NCBI GenBank assembly: GCA_032229885.1
Contig: JAVYAJ010000371.1
Span: 1-12,450, forward strand
Reading direction: 5' to 3'
DNA from: Anammoximicrobium sp032229885
Lineage (GTDB): Bacteria; Planctomycetota; Planctomycetia; Pirellulales; Pirellulaceae
Length of the DNA stretch: 12,450 nt
This document shows, one piece after another, positions 6,511 to 12,450 of this stretch (position 1 is its first letter; the number at the start of each line of letters is the position of its first letter). The position numbers were made by a program, and so were the translations under genes. Below the pieces are notes generated by a model. It was not told where the DNA came from. It made no database searches and worked only from the letters and a program-made list of their open reading frames with translations.

Positions 6511-8871
6511 CTATTGCTGCAGCGCATACAGGACGATGTTCACCACCAGCCGTGCGGCGTCGGCGGGCAGATAGCCTTTGCAGTCCAGCGACGCGGCGTT
6601 TTCCAACGCGCAACTGATGTCGTACGGCGAGAACACGACCGCCAATCGACCGTCCAGTTCGACCGCTTCGAGCGTCGGGGCCACCTGCGTCTGGCGCGCC
6701 GTCAGCGGATCGTCGCCGCCGCGCAACTGCGGATCTCGCAGCGTTACCGTGTTCAACGCGTGGCCCGAATACTGCGAGGTGAACAGCGGATGGTCGGACG
6801 GTAGGCGAACGAACTCGGCCTCGGGCAACGCGGCCTTGATCTCGCGCCGCAGCGCCTCGGCGAATTGCGGGTTGGCGCAGATCGCGTCGCCGAACAGAAA
6901 GCCGCCTCGCCGCAGGTACGTCGCCAGCGCTCTGCGCTGCGTGTCCGTCCAGCGGAAGCCGCGGCGGCCGTGGACGAAGGCCACGGCGTGGTCGAGCAGC
7001 CGCGGATCGTCCGTCGCCAGCAGCAGCGGCTCGGCGTTGACCCGCAGGCCGACGTCCGAGCGCAGCACGCTCAGCATTCGTGGCAGGGCGTTGACCGCTT
7101 CGTCGCTGCCGCCGCCGTGCATCAGCTTGGGAATCGTCAGCACGCCTCGAGCCGGATCGTCGCCGGCATCGCCCGGCGCCCGGATCTGGGGGCGCTGAAG
7201 CTTGTCCTTCAACTGGCGATTGGTGGCATAGGCCAGCACATTCGCGCCGATGGCCAACGCCGCGTCGATCTGCGCCTGGACGGATTGCGGATAACCCGTT
7301 TCGCGCTCGCCGCGACTCAGTTCCCACAGGCACGACAGGTCCGTCGGGCAATAGACGACGCTCGTCCGACAACAGGCGTCAACACCGTACAGCGGCCGTA
7401 TCTGGTCCGGGGCGACGCGCTGTTGCGCGAACCAGATCACGTGGTCGGACGACAACAGCCGCAGCGGACTGTCGGGGAACAGGTTCTTGACCAACTGCCG
7501 AAACGAACGATCGAACGCTTCGCCGCCGCAGCACGCCTCGGCAAAAATGAAGCCGCCTTGGGCGACGTACTGTTTCAGCTTCTGTTGGTCGGCGGCGGTC
7601 AGTTCCAGCGGCTCGCGTCCGCTCAGGAACAGGACGGGCGACTCCAACAGGTCTTCGACCGACGCCGCCTGCGCGTCGATCGTCTGCCAGGTCAGCTTTT
7701 GCCGCCACAGCGGCTCGACATGGCCGATCAGACGGTGCACGCCGTTGCGATGTCGATCCCAGTCGTTCGTCTGGCCGTGCCGCAGCTTGGCGATCGCCAC
7801 GGGGCGTCGGCCCTTGGCCAGAAACAGGAGGGCGAACGAGGTGGCGATCAGCGGGTTGTCTTCGCCGTTCCCGTCGCCGCGCCAAAATCCTGACAGCCGG
7901 TCCTGCTCGCGAACCAGCATCTCGGCGCCCTCGCGATACCAATCGTGCTGGCCCAGGAAGCGATGGCCGCTCAGCCGCCCCACCCGCTCGACCGCGTACA
8001 GATAGTAGTACAGGCCGGCGCGGCCAAAGCCCAGTCCGCCCAGGCCCGTCGGACCGGGATTCGTGTTGACGGTGAACCGAGCGCCCAGCCAATCCAGGCC
8101 CCGTTGCAGCGGGTTGTCGTCGTCCTGGACGCCACAGCAGCGGATCGTTCCGCCTTCGACGCGGGCGTCGCCCTGACCGGCATGACTCGAGGCCATGATC
8201 AGCGCGCCGATGCCCGCGCAGGTCATGCTGCCGGTGGGCGGCGCCTCGGGCTGGTTCTCCAACGCCCGATAGTAGCCCCATGCCCCGTCCGCCCGCTGAC
8301 AACCCAGCCAATAGTCCAGTGTGCGTCGCCAGGTCGCGGCGGTGACGGCGACTCCGGTCTGTTCGGCTTCGTACAACCCCAACACGGCGAATTGCGAGTT
8401 CGAATTGTCGCCGCGAGCGCCCTGCCCGGCGGCCAGGAAATAGCTCCACGCCCCGGCCCGTTCGCCCTCGGTGATCTGGGCCCGCTCGAGCCACGCCGCG
8501 TTGCGCTGGATCAGCAGCATGTCCTTCTTCGGCTCGGCCGCACAGAACACGAGCGTCTGCAGCGCCGTGACATACACGGACTGGGGATCGCCCAGTTGCC
8601 GCAGGTAGGCCAAAGCCTTGTCCACCGCCGCCGATTTAACGGGCTCGCCGGACTCGAGCAGGGCCAGCGTGCACAGGGCCGTCACGCCGCCCGCGTATCC
8701 GACGCGGTCCGGCCAATTGCCGCGCTCGCGCGATTGCTGGCTCTTCAGATATTTCACCCCGGCCGCGATGGCCTGGCGCACGTCGTCGGGAGTGACTTCG
8801 GACCGCGCAGGTTGCGCCGGGAACAGCCCGATCGCGACCAACGTCCATGCCACAACCCCAGACCGAATCAT
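6511..8871 (-). CDS. Secreted alpha/alpha-toroid protein with two DUF4159-type domains
   Basis: This protein has 786 residues with a signal peptide at 1-23 (MIRSGVVAWTLVAIGLFPAQ, then PARS). Residues 28-355 are helical repeats of the prenyltransferase/squalene-cyclase toroid type; diagnostic pieces are AIAAGVKYLKSQQ (35-47), NSQFAVLGLYEAE (158-170) and YWLGCQRADGAWGYY (187-201). Two copies of a DUF4159/glutamine-amidotransferase-like fold follow, at about 400-560 and 578-786. Equivalent segments are KLKQYVAQGGFIFAEACCGG (431-450) and ALATYLRRGGFLFGDAICAN (648-667), then LLSSDHVIW and RLPSDHPLF, then SVVYCPTDLSC and AVVFSPYDISC. DUF4159 proteins are widespread in planctomycetes but their function is unknown to me. 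The toroid shows no obvious cyclase DxDD motif, so it is probably a binding fold. The ATG at 8871 has GAGGAAG (8879-8885) seven bases upstream and opens the signal peptide; the frame's earlier start at 8949 has neither. It is the first gene of the minus-strand unit. Confidence 0.87.
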   Translation of the reverse strand: MIRSGVVAWTLVAIGLFPAQPARSEVTPDDVRQAIAAGVKYLKSQQSRERGNWPDRVGYAGGVTALCTLALLESGEPVKSAAVDKALAYLRQLGDPQSVYVTALQTLVFCAAEPKKDMLLIQRNAAWLERAQITEGERAGAWSYFLAAGQGARGDNSNSQFAVLGLYEAEQTGVAVTAATWRRTLDYWLGCQRADGAWGYYRALENQPEAPPTGSMTCAGIGALIMASSHAGQGDARVEGGTIRCCGVQDDDNPLQRGLDWLGARFTVNTNPGPTGLGGLGFGRAGLYYYLYAVERVGRLSGHRFLGQHDWYREGAEMLVREQDRLSGFWRGDGNGEDNPLIATSFALLFLAKGRRPVAIAKLRHGQTNDWDRHRNGVHRLIGHVEPLWRQKLTWQTIDAQAASVEDLLESPVLFLSGREPLELTAADQQKLKQYVAQGGFIFAEACCGGEAFDRSFRQLVKNLFPDSPLRLLSSDHVIWFAQQRVAPDQIRPLYGVDACCRTSVVYCPTDLSCLWELSRGERETGYPQSVQAQIDAALAIGANVLAYATNRQLKDKLQRPQIRAPGDAGDDPARGVLTIPKLMHGGGSDEAVNALPRMLSVLRSDVGLRVNAEPLLLATDDPRLLDHAVAFVHGRRGFRWTDTQRRALATYLRRGGFLFGDAICANPQFAEALRREIKAALPEAEFVRLPSDHPLFTSQYSGHALNTVTLRDPQLRGGDDPLTARQTQVAPTLEAVELDGRLAVVFSPYDISCALENAASLDCKGYLPADAARLVVNIVLYALQQ

Positions 8872-9127
8872 CGTGCGACTTCCTCGGCGCGCGACGCGCC
8901 CTAGAAACTCGAAACCGGGCCTCCGCGCAGGCGATCGTTCATCTTGCACCGCCCGTCCTGGGCGACTGACGTGCGCCGCGCCAGACGCCGCCCGCCCGGC
9001 GACGGTGTCATTCCGAGCCGTGCTTGGTATAACTTAGCATTCCGGCCGCGGCCGACACAATAGAAGCCAACTGCCCCGCGACCGACGCTGGCCCCACCCT
9101 CTATTTCGTGCGCGAAGGAGCCGCCCC
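8872..9127. promoter_or_regulatory. Divergent intergenic control region
   Basis: These 256 bases separate the starts of the minus-strand unit and the plus-strand beta-helix gene, so both promoters are expected here. On the plus strand TATAAC (9028-9033) matches five of six bases of a sigma-70 -10 box; the -35 candidate GTGTCA (9005-9010), 17 bases upstream, is weak. A perfect 12-base palindrome CGGCCGCGGCCG (9043-9054) lies beside it and could be an operator, but its GC-only sequence makes chance likely. No riboswitch was recognised. Confidence 0.4.
8886..8900 (-). promoter_or_regulatory. Leader hairpin touching the Shine-Dalgarno of the DUF4159-type gene
   Basis: On the minus strand GGCGCG, loop TCG, CGCGCC forms a perfect 6-bp stem that ends directly before the GAGGAAG ribosome-binding site at 8879-8885. 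Such a position can modulate ribosome access or protect the 5' end. No competing structure was tested. Confidence 0.35.
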
Positions 9128-11290
9128 ATGACTCGAATCTGCGTCCGACCGAACAGGCTCGATCGACGAACCGCCTACCCCATACGCAGGCTCGCCGCCC
9201 GCGAATCGGCGACGGAGCCGCGCGCCCCGTTGTCGCGCTGGCTCGCCGTGGCCGTAGGCGCCGCTGCGATATGCGTGGTATTGGGTGTGTCCCGGCCGTC
9301 GGCCGCGCGCGACGTGTACGTTGCGACAACCGGCGACGACGCGAATCCCGGGACACAAGACCGGCCGTGGGCAAGCGTCGCCAAGGCCGTCGCCGCGATG
9401 CGCGGCGCGGGGCCGGGGACCATCTGGATCGGCCCCGGAGAGTACTATCTGGAGACGGGCCTCGTGTTCGACGCCCAGCACGCGGGAACGCCCGACCGGC
9501 CGCTGGTCATGCGGGCGACCGAACCCGGCGCCGTCCGGCTGACCGGCGCCCGGACCGTCCAGGGGCTGCGGCCGATCACGGCCGACGAGGCCCGCGACTT
9601 GATCTCGCCCGAGGCTCGGCAGCATGTCCTGGTGGCCGACTTGTCAGCCTTGGGATTCCCCCCGCTGGCCCCGCTGCCGGACAAGCATCGCGACCACGGC
9701 CAGGCGGAGGTCGTGTTCGGCGATCAACCGATGCAATCCGCGCGATGGCCGAACGAGGGCTTCGTCGAGTTCGACAAGGTGGTCGATTCGGGCGCGTCGG
9801 GCATCACGCATTGGGTGTCGCGCGAGGTCTATCGACCCGGCTCGTTCGTCTTCCCCGGCGATCGGGCCAAGCGGTGGAACTTCGAGCGCGGCGTCTGGCT
9901 GCATGGCTTTTGGTGCTACGAGTGGAGCGACGAGGTGTTGAAAGCGGCTTCGTATGATCCGGCCACCGGCGAGCTGCGGCTGGCGGCCAAACACGCCTAC
10001 GGGATCGGCTCGCCGCATCGCCCCGACGCCAAACATCCGTTCTACGCGCTGCACGTTTTCGAGGAACTCGACCAGCCCGGCGAATACTATCTCGACCGTC
10101 AGAACAACCGGCTCTTTTTCTGGCCCCCCGGCGACGTGACCCAGACGCCCGTGCGGCTGACGCTGTGCCGCCAGCCGCTGTTGCGGGCCGACGGCTCGGC
10201 CTATTTGACGATTCGCGACCTGACGTTCGAGAACGGCTGCGACGCGGCGATCTCGATCCGCAACGGTCGCGGCTGTCGCGTCGAAAACTGCCTGATTCGC
10301 AACCTTGGCCGCAGCGGCGTCTCGCTCGTCGGCACGGACATGGTCGCCGCAAACTGCGAGGTCACGCAAGTCGGCTCGTACGGGATCCTCATCAGCGGCG
10401 GCGTGCGCAAAACGCTGACGCCCGGGCGATGTGCGATCGAGCGCTGCCATATCCATCATGTGGGCCGACTGAACTGGGAGGGCGGACGCTGCGCCATCCT
10501 CGACGGCTGTGGGAACCGCCTGACGCAGAATCTGTTTCACGACGGTCCGACCGGCGCGGTGGCATACGGCGGAAATGAACACGTGCTCGAGCTGAACGAA
10601 GCGCACACCATGTGCATACATTATGCGGATGTCGGCGTGTTCTACACCGGCCGCGATTGGGCCAGCCGCGGGAACATCGTCCGCTGGAACCATATCCACG
10701 ACGTGGCCGTCAAGGGCGGCAGCGGCGCGCAGGCGATCTATCTGGACGATTGCGACAGCGGCGAGATCGTCGTCGGCAATATCACCAATCGCTGCGGCAA
10801 CCGCGGCGTGCTGCTGGGCGGCGGCCGTGACAACACGTTCCGCGGGAACATCTTCATCGACCAGCCGATCGGGATCCACGTCGACGGGCGCGGGCCACGA
10901 GGCATCGTGTTCGACCGCCCCGATTCGTGGAACCTGCTGGCCAAGTGCGAGGCGCTCGACTACCAGTCGCCCCTGTGGCGCGAGCGGTATCCGCGACTGG
11001 CGCGGATCATGGACGAGAATCCGCTCCAGCCGCTGGGCAACGTGATGCGGACGAACATCTTCATCGGCTGCAAAAAGCCGTTCGACATCCGCAAGGAGGT
11101 CGATCCGAATTGGCTGGATCGCGACGACAACCTCGAAGCGGCGCTGACCGACTGGCCCGAGCTGTTCGACGCCGGTCCTCCCGCCCGGCTGAACCTGTCC
11201 AAGCTGGCCGCGGTCTGGGAAAAGCTGCCCGGCTTCGAGCCGATCCCGCTCGATCGAATCGGCCCGGACGGCAAGGACGAGGCGCCCTGA
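9128..11290 (+). CDS. Secreted right-handed parallel beta-helix protein
   Basis: This protein has 720 residues. A long basic N-terminus (1-37) precedes a hydrophobic export signal (38-54), with likely cleavage after SAA at 58-60. Residues 62-91 (DVYVATTGDDANPGTQDRPW, then an ASVAKAV helix) are the DUF1565-like entry common to secreted beta-helix proteins. Residues 95-345 form a beta-rich insert ending in YYLDRQNNRLFFWPP (320-334), typical of large pectate-lyase-fold or GH141-like proteins. Asn/Cys/Gly-rich helix rungs run over about 350-600, with the family-like stretches HIHHVGR (441-447), DVGVFYTGRDW (501-511), AIYLDDCDSG (536-545) and VLLGGGRDN (561-569). A conserved-looking tail (610-665) follows. 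A glycan hydrolase or lyase is likely; substrate and catalytic residues are unassigned. The ATG has GAAGGAG (9114-9120) seven bases upstream. It is transcribed away from the minus-strand unit and is followed 147 bases later by the zinc-ribbon gene. Confidence 0.9.
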   Translation: MTRICVRPNRLDRRTAYPIRRLAARESATEPRAPLSRWLAVAVGAAAICVVLGVSRPSAARDVYVATTGDDANPGTQDRPWASVAKAVAAMRGAGPGTIWIGPGEYYLETGLVFDAQHAGTPDRPLVMRATEPGAVRLTGARTVQGLRPITADEARDLISPEARQHVLVADLSALGFPPLAPLPDKHRDHGQAEVVFGDQPMQSARWPNEGFVEFDKVVDSGASGITHWVSREVYRPGSFVFPGDRAKRWNFERGVWLHGFWCYEWSDEVLKAASYDPATGELRLAAKHAYGIGSPHRPDAKHPFYALHVFEELDQPGEYYLDRQNNRLFFWPPGDVTQTPVRLTLCRQPLLRADGSAYLTIRDLTFENGCDAAISIRNGRGCRVENCLIRNLGRSGVSLVGTDMVAANCEVTQVGSYGILISGGVRKTLTPGRCAIERCHIHHVGRLNWEGGRCAILDGCGNRLTQNLFHDGPTGAVAYGGNEHVLELNEAHTMCIHYADVGVFYTGRDWASRGNIVRWNHIHDVAVKGGSGAQAIYLDDCDSGEIVVGNITNRCGNRGVLLGGGRDNTFRGNIFIDQPIGIHVDGRGPRGIVFDRPDSWNLLAKCEALDYQSPLWRERYPRLARIMDENPLQPLGNVMRTNIFIGCKKPFDIRKEVDPNWLDRDDNLEAALTDWPELFDAGPPARLNLSKLAAVWEKLPGFEPIPLDRIGPDGKDEAP

Positions 11291-11310
11291 CGGAATCTCG
11301 CCGCGACGGG

Positions 11311-11377
11311 CCGACGCACGCTAGCCCGATGCACGCTGGCCCGACGCACGCTGGCCCGACGCACGCTGGCCCGACGC
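11311..11377. repeat. 15-bp tandem repeat, about 4.5 units
   Basis: The unit is CCGACGCACGCTGGC. Copies at 11311-11325 and 11326-11340 differ by one base each, copies at 11341-11355 and 11356-11370 are identical, and a seven-base partial copy ends at 11377. It fills much of the 147-base gap between the beta-helix and zinc-ribbon genes. Its length is a multiple of three, but no supported gene covers it. Near-identity suggests recent slippage; copy number may vary between strains. Confidence 0.9.
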
Positions 11378-11424
11378 GGCGCGATCCGCCAGCGCGCGAA
11401 TAGGACAACCTCGATTCAAGGCAT

Positions 11425-11430
11425 GGGAGG
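11425..11430 (+). promoter_or_regulatory. Shine-Dalgarno deciding the zinc-ribbon start
   Basis: GGGAGG lies seven bases before the ATG at 11438. It overlaps the earlier in-frame ATG at 11423, which therefore cannot use it. This favours a protein beginning MFCSQCG, the usual start of short zinc-ribbon proteins. Confidence 0.75.
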
Positions 11431-11437
11431 CCACCCG

Positions 11438-12055
11438 ATGTTTTGTTCCCAGTGTGGTGCGGCGGCGACCGGCAATTTCTGCTCGGCCTGCGGCGCGCGA
11501 CTCGTGGTCGCCGCGACACCGGCCAGCCAGCCGGGATCGTGGCACGACGAGCATCGATATGCCGTGCTGATCGGTCTGGACGCCGTGCGCGACCAGATCG
11601 CCCAGTGCGCCGCGGGGGCGCAGCCCGGGCTCGGCAGCGAGCATTTCCTCGAGCTGTGCGACGTGGCCTTCTCGTCGCTGGGCGGCGTGTCGCTGCAAAC
11701 CGTCGGGAACATCGCGATGACCTTGGGGGCTCGGCTGGGCGTCGCCACCGGCAAGACGAGCACTCGCGAGTGCTCGGCGCCGATCGGCCGCGTGATCGTC
11801 GCCGCGTTGTGCTCGCTGGCCCGCCACGGGCAAGCGCTCGAACACGTCCGGCAAGCCGAAGACGGCTGCGTCCTCGAGGCGGCGCTGCGGCCGGACATGC
11901 GGTCGCTCAAAGGCCGCCTGGTCGTCGCCATCCGCCGAACCGATCGCGGCGCCGCGGTCGAAGCAGCCGTCAAAATCCCCGGCCAACTGTTCGACTGGGG
12001 CAAGAGCAAACAGTGCCTGGAACGCCTGTTCGAGGATCTGGATTCGCTGCGGTGA
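11438..12055 (+). CDS. Small cytoplasmic zinc-ribbon protein of unknown function
   Basis: This protein has 205 residues. It opens with a rubredoxin-like zinc ribbon: MFCSQCG and FCSACG give Cys3, Cys6, Cys15 and Cys18, spaced CxxC-x8-CxxC. No signal peptide or membrane segment is visible, unlike its neighbours. After a short linker (24-36), residues 37-140 appear mainly helical. Residues 143-200 look like a small beta-sheet followed by a helix, with the striking segment PGQLFDWGKSKQCLERLF (181-198). I do not recognise this second part; the strand pattern and the final DWGKS motif recall small alpha/beta domains of proteins annotated only as zinc-ribbon-containing. Further cysteines (57, 74, 112, 125, 144, 193) could bind metal or be structural. 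The start at 11438 is chosen on its GGGAGG site; 11423 would add five residues. It may share a transcript with the beta-helix gene, but the 147-base gap with tandem repeats makes this uncertain. Confidence 0.8.
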   Translation: MFCSQCGAAATGNFCSACGARLVVAATPASQPGSWHDEHRYAVLIGLDAVRDQIAQCAAGAQPGLGSEHFLELCDVAFSSLGGVSLQTVGNIAMTLGARLGVATGKTSTRECSAPIGRVIVAALCSLARHGQALEHVRQAEDGCVLEAALRPDMRSLKGRLVVAIRRTDRGAAVEAAVKIPGQLFDWGKSKQCLERLFEDLDSLR

Positions 12056-12090
12056 CGAACTCGTCGGGCTACGGGAAAACACGATATCGA

Positions 12091-12210
12091 ACCGCAGAGA
12101 ACGCCGAGAACGTCGAGTATGCCGCGGACAAAGGTTGCGAGGATGTCACCGAAGACAAATCTGATCTTCTCTCTTCTCCCTTCTCCAAAACTCCGCGTCC
12201 CTCTGTGTCT
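12091..12210. repeat. Degenerate dispersed-type repeat (CGCAGAGAA / CTCTGTGTCT borders)
   Basis: Three 9-base units, CGCAGAGAA, CGCCGAGAA and CGTCGAGTA (12093-12119), are followed about 70 bases later by CTCCGCGTCCCTCTGTGTCT (12191-12210), whose reverse complement has the same purine-rich style (ACACAGAGGG). Intergenic pieces with CAGAGA/ACGCGGAG wording at both ends are common in planctomycetes and some other bacteria, as recalled rather than searched. The two ends here are only loosely complementary. Confidence 0.45.
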
Positions 12211-12244
12211 CATCATCTCGATTTCTTCGGTGCGAGGTGGATAC

Positions 12245-12351
12245 TAGAGTCTTAGTCCGTATCATGCGCCCACCGTGCGCGCATCTTGTACACCGGCCTG
12301 TACAGTACACTTTTGGCTTGCGGTCACTAGCATGCGTTAGGTGGAATTGGT
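12245..12351. repeat. Right copy of the long imperfect inverted repeat
   Basis: It is the reverse-orientation partner of 1-107 with no gaps. The TGTACA boxes recur at 12287-12292 and 12299-12304 with the same 12-base spacing, and the palindrome recurs at 12264-12284 with one arm mismatch. The inner border is sharp at 12245; the outer side runs into the hairpin-rich edge. The pair surrounds five genes and about 12.1 kb. Confidence 0.85.
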
Positions 12352-12393
12352 ATTGCATGACTTTTGCGCAGCACAGACGACAGGAAGCGTGTT

Positions 12394-12436
12394 GGCCGAA
12401 GGCCATCACCAACGTAGCCTGGGGCAACGCCCCAGG
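12394..12436. repeat. REP-like pair of hairpins
   Basis: GGCC-GAA-GGCC (12394-12404) is followed by the stronger CCTGGGGC-AAC-GCCCCAGG (12418-12436), a perfect 8-bp stem with a three-base loop. The second hairpin's core resembles an intergenic repeat that I recall as frequent in Pirellulales genomes; no search was possible. It lies outside the right inverted repeat and may belong to the same larger repeat, whose left counterpart would be beyond base 1. Confidence 0.6.
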
Positions 12437-12450
12437 AGTCAGAGATGATA

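Larger units (their letters stand above)
12056..12450. other. Gene-free right edge of 395 bases filled with repeats
   Basis: No supported gene lies here. In order it holds purine-rich 9-base near-repeats (12093-12119), a pyrimidine-rich stretch ending in CTCCGCGTCCCTCTGTGTCT (12191-12210), the right inverted repeat (12245-12351) and two small hairpins (12394-12404 and 12418-12436). No terminator with a T-run was found after the zinc-ribbon gene. Confidence 0.7.

Noticed and set aside
6497..6511. Short match TACACCGGCCT shared by the end of the DUF4159-type gene region and the right inverted repeat
   Set aside because: Only about 11 bases match, with no shared boxes or palindrome around them; likely chance.
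8901..9374. Minus-strand open frame covering the divergent region
   Set aside because: It overlaps the start of the beta-helix gene, its product is Arg-rich without motifs, and it occupies the expected promoter zone.
9644..10879. Minus-strand open frame of 411 codons inside the beta-helix gene
   Set aside because: It is antisense to a convincing secreted protein, with low-complexity Ala/Val/Asp composition and no start context.
11311..11377. Possible CRISPR array
   Set aside because: Units are directly adjacent with no spacers; it is a simple 15-bp tandem repeat. The same applies to 211-245.
12146..12427. Minus-strand open frame of 93 codons at the right edge
   Set aside because: It starts at a TTG within a REP-like hairpin and runs through the inverted repeat. 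Such frames arise from the repeats themselves.

Overview
The window looks like a piece of a high-GC planctomycete chromosome (Pirellulales-like). This is inferred from protein content and style: a PQQ-type beta-propeller, a DUF4159-type protein, a large secreted beta-helix protein and a very large multidomain secreted protein, together with short dispersed-looking repeats between genes. No rRNA, tRNA, CRISPR array, transposase, integrase or replication gene was found.

Layout. Three genes run on the minus strand and probably form one transcription unit, read from right to left: a toroid plus double-DUF4159 protein (8871 to 6511), a 1470-residue secreted multidomain protein (6323 to 1911) and a secreted PQQ-like beta-propeller (1820 to 252). 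A 256-base divergent control region (8872-9127) separates them from two plus-strand genes: a secreted right-handed beta-helix protein (9128-11290) and a small zinc-ribbon protein (11438-12055). All five starts have a good Shine-Dalgarno sequence, and in three cases it decides the start against a longer reading frame.

How they may work together. Four of the five products carry export signals, and several have folds typical of polysaccharide binding or cleavage (beta-helix, alpha/alpha toroid, CBM-like beta-sandwich, beta-propeller). A role in extracellular or periplasmic handling of a complex glycan is a reasonable guess, but no catalytic residue could be assigned and no sulfatase, transporter or regulator accompanies them.

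The most unusual non-coding signal is an inverted repeat pair at the two edges. Bases 1-107 match the reverse complement of 12245-12351 without gaps (about 83% overall; 61 of 67 in the inner part). The left copy is cut by the window edge, so the full repeat is longer. Its core has two TGTACA boxes 12 bases apart and a palindrome with 10-base arms. The right copy is followed by REP-like hairpins. The repeats enclose all five genes, but nothing in the window shows that the block moves as a unit. Other non-coding features are a 7-bp tandem repeat (211-245), a 15-bp tandem repeat (11311-11377), a 9-bp tandem repeat (6427-6453) and several intergenic hairpins.
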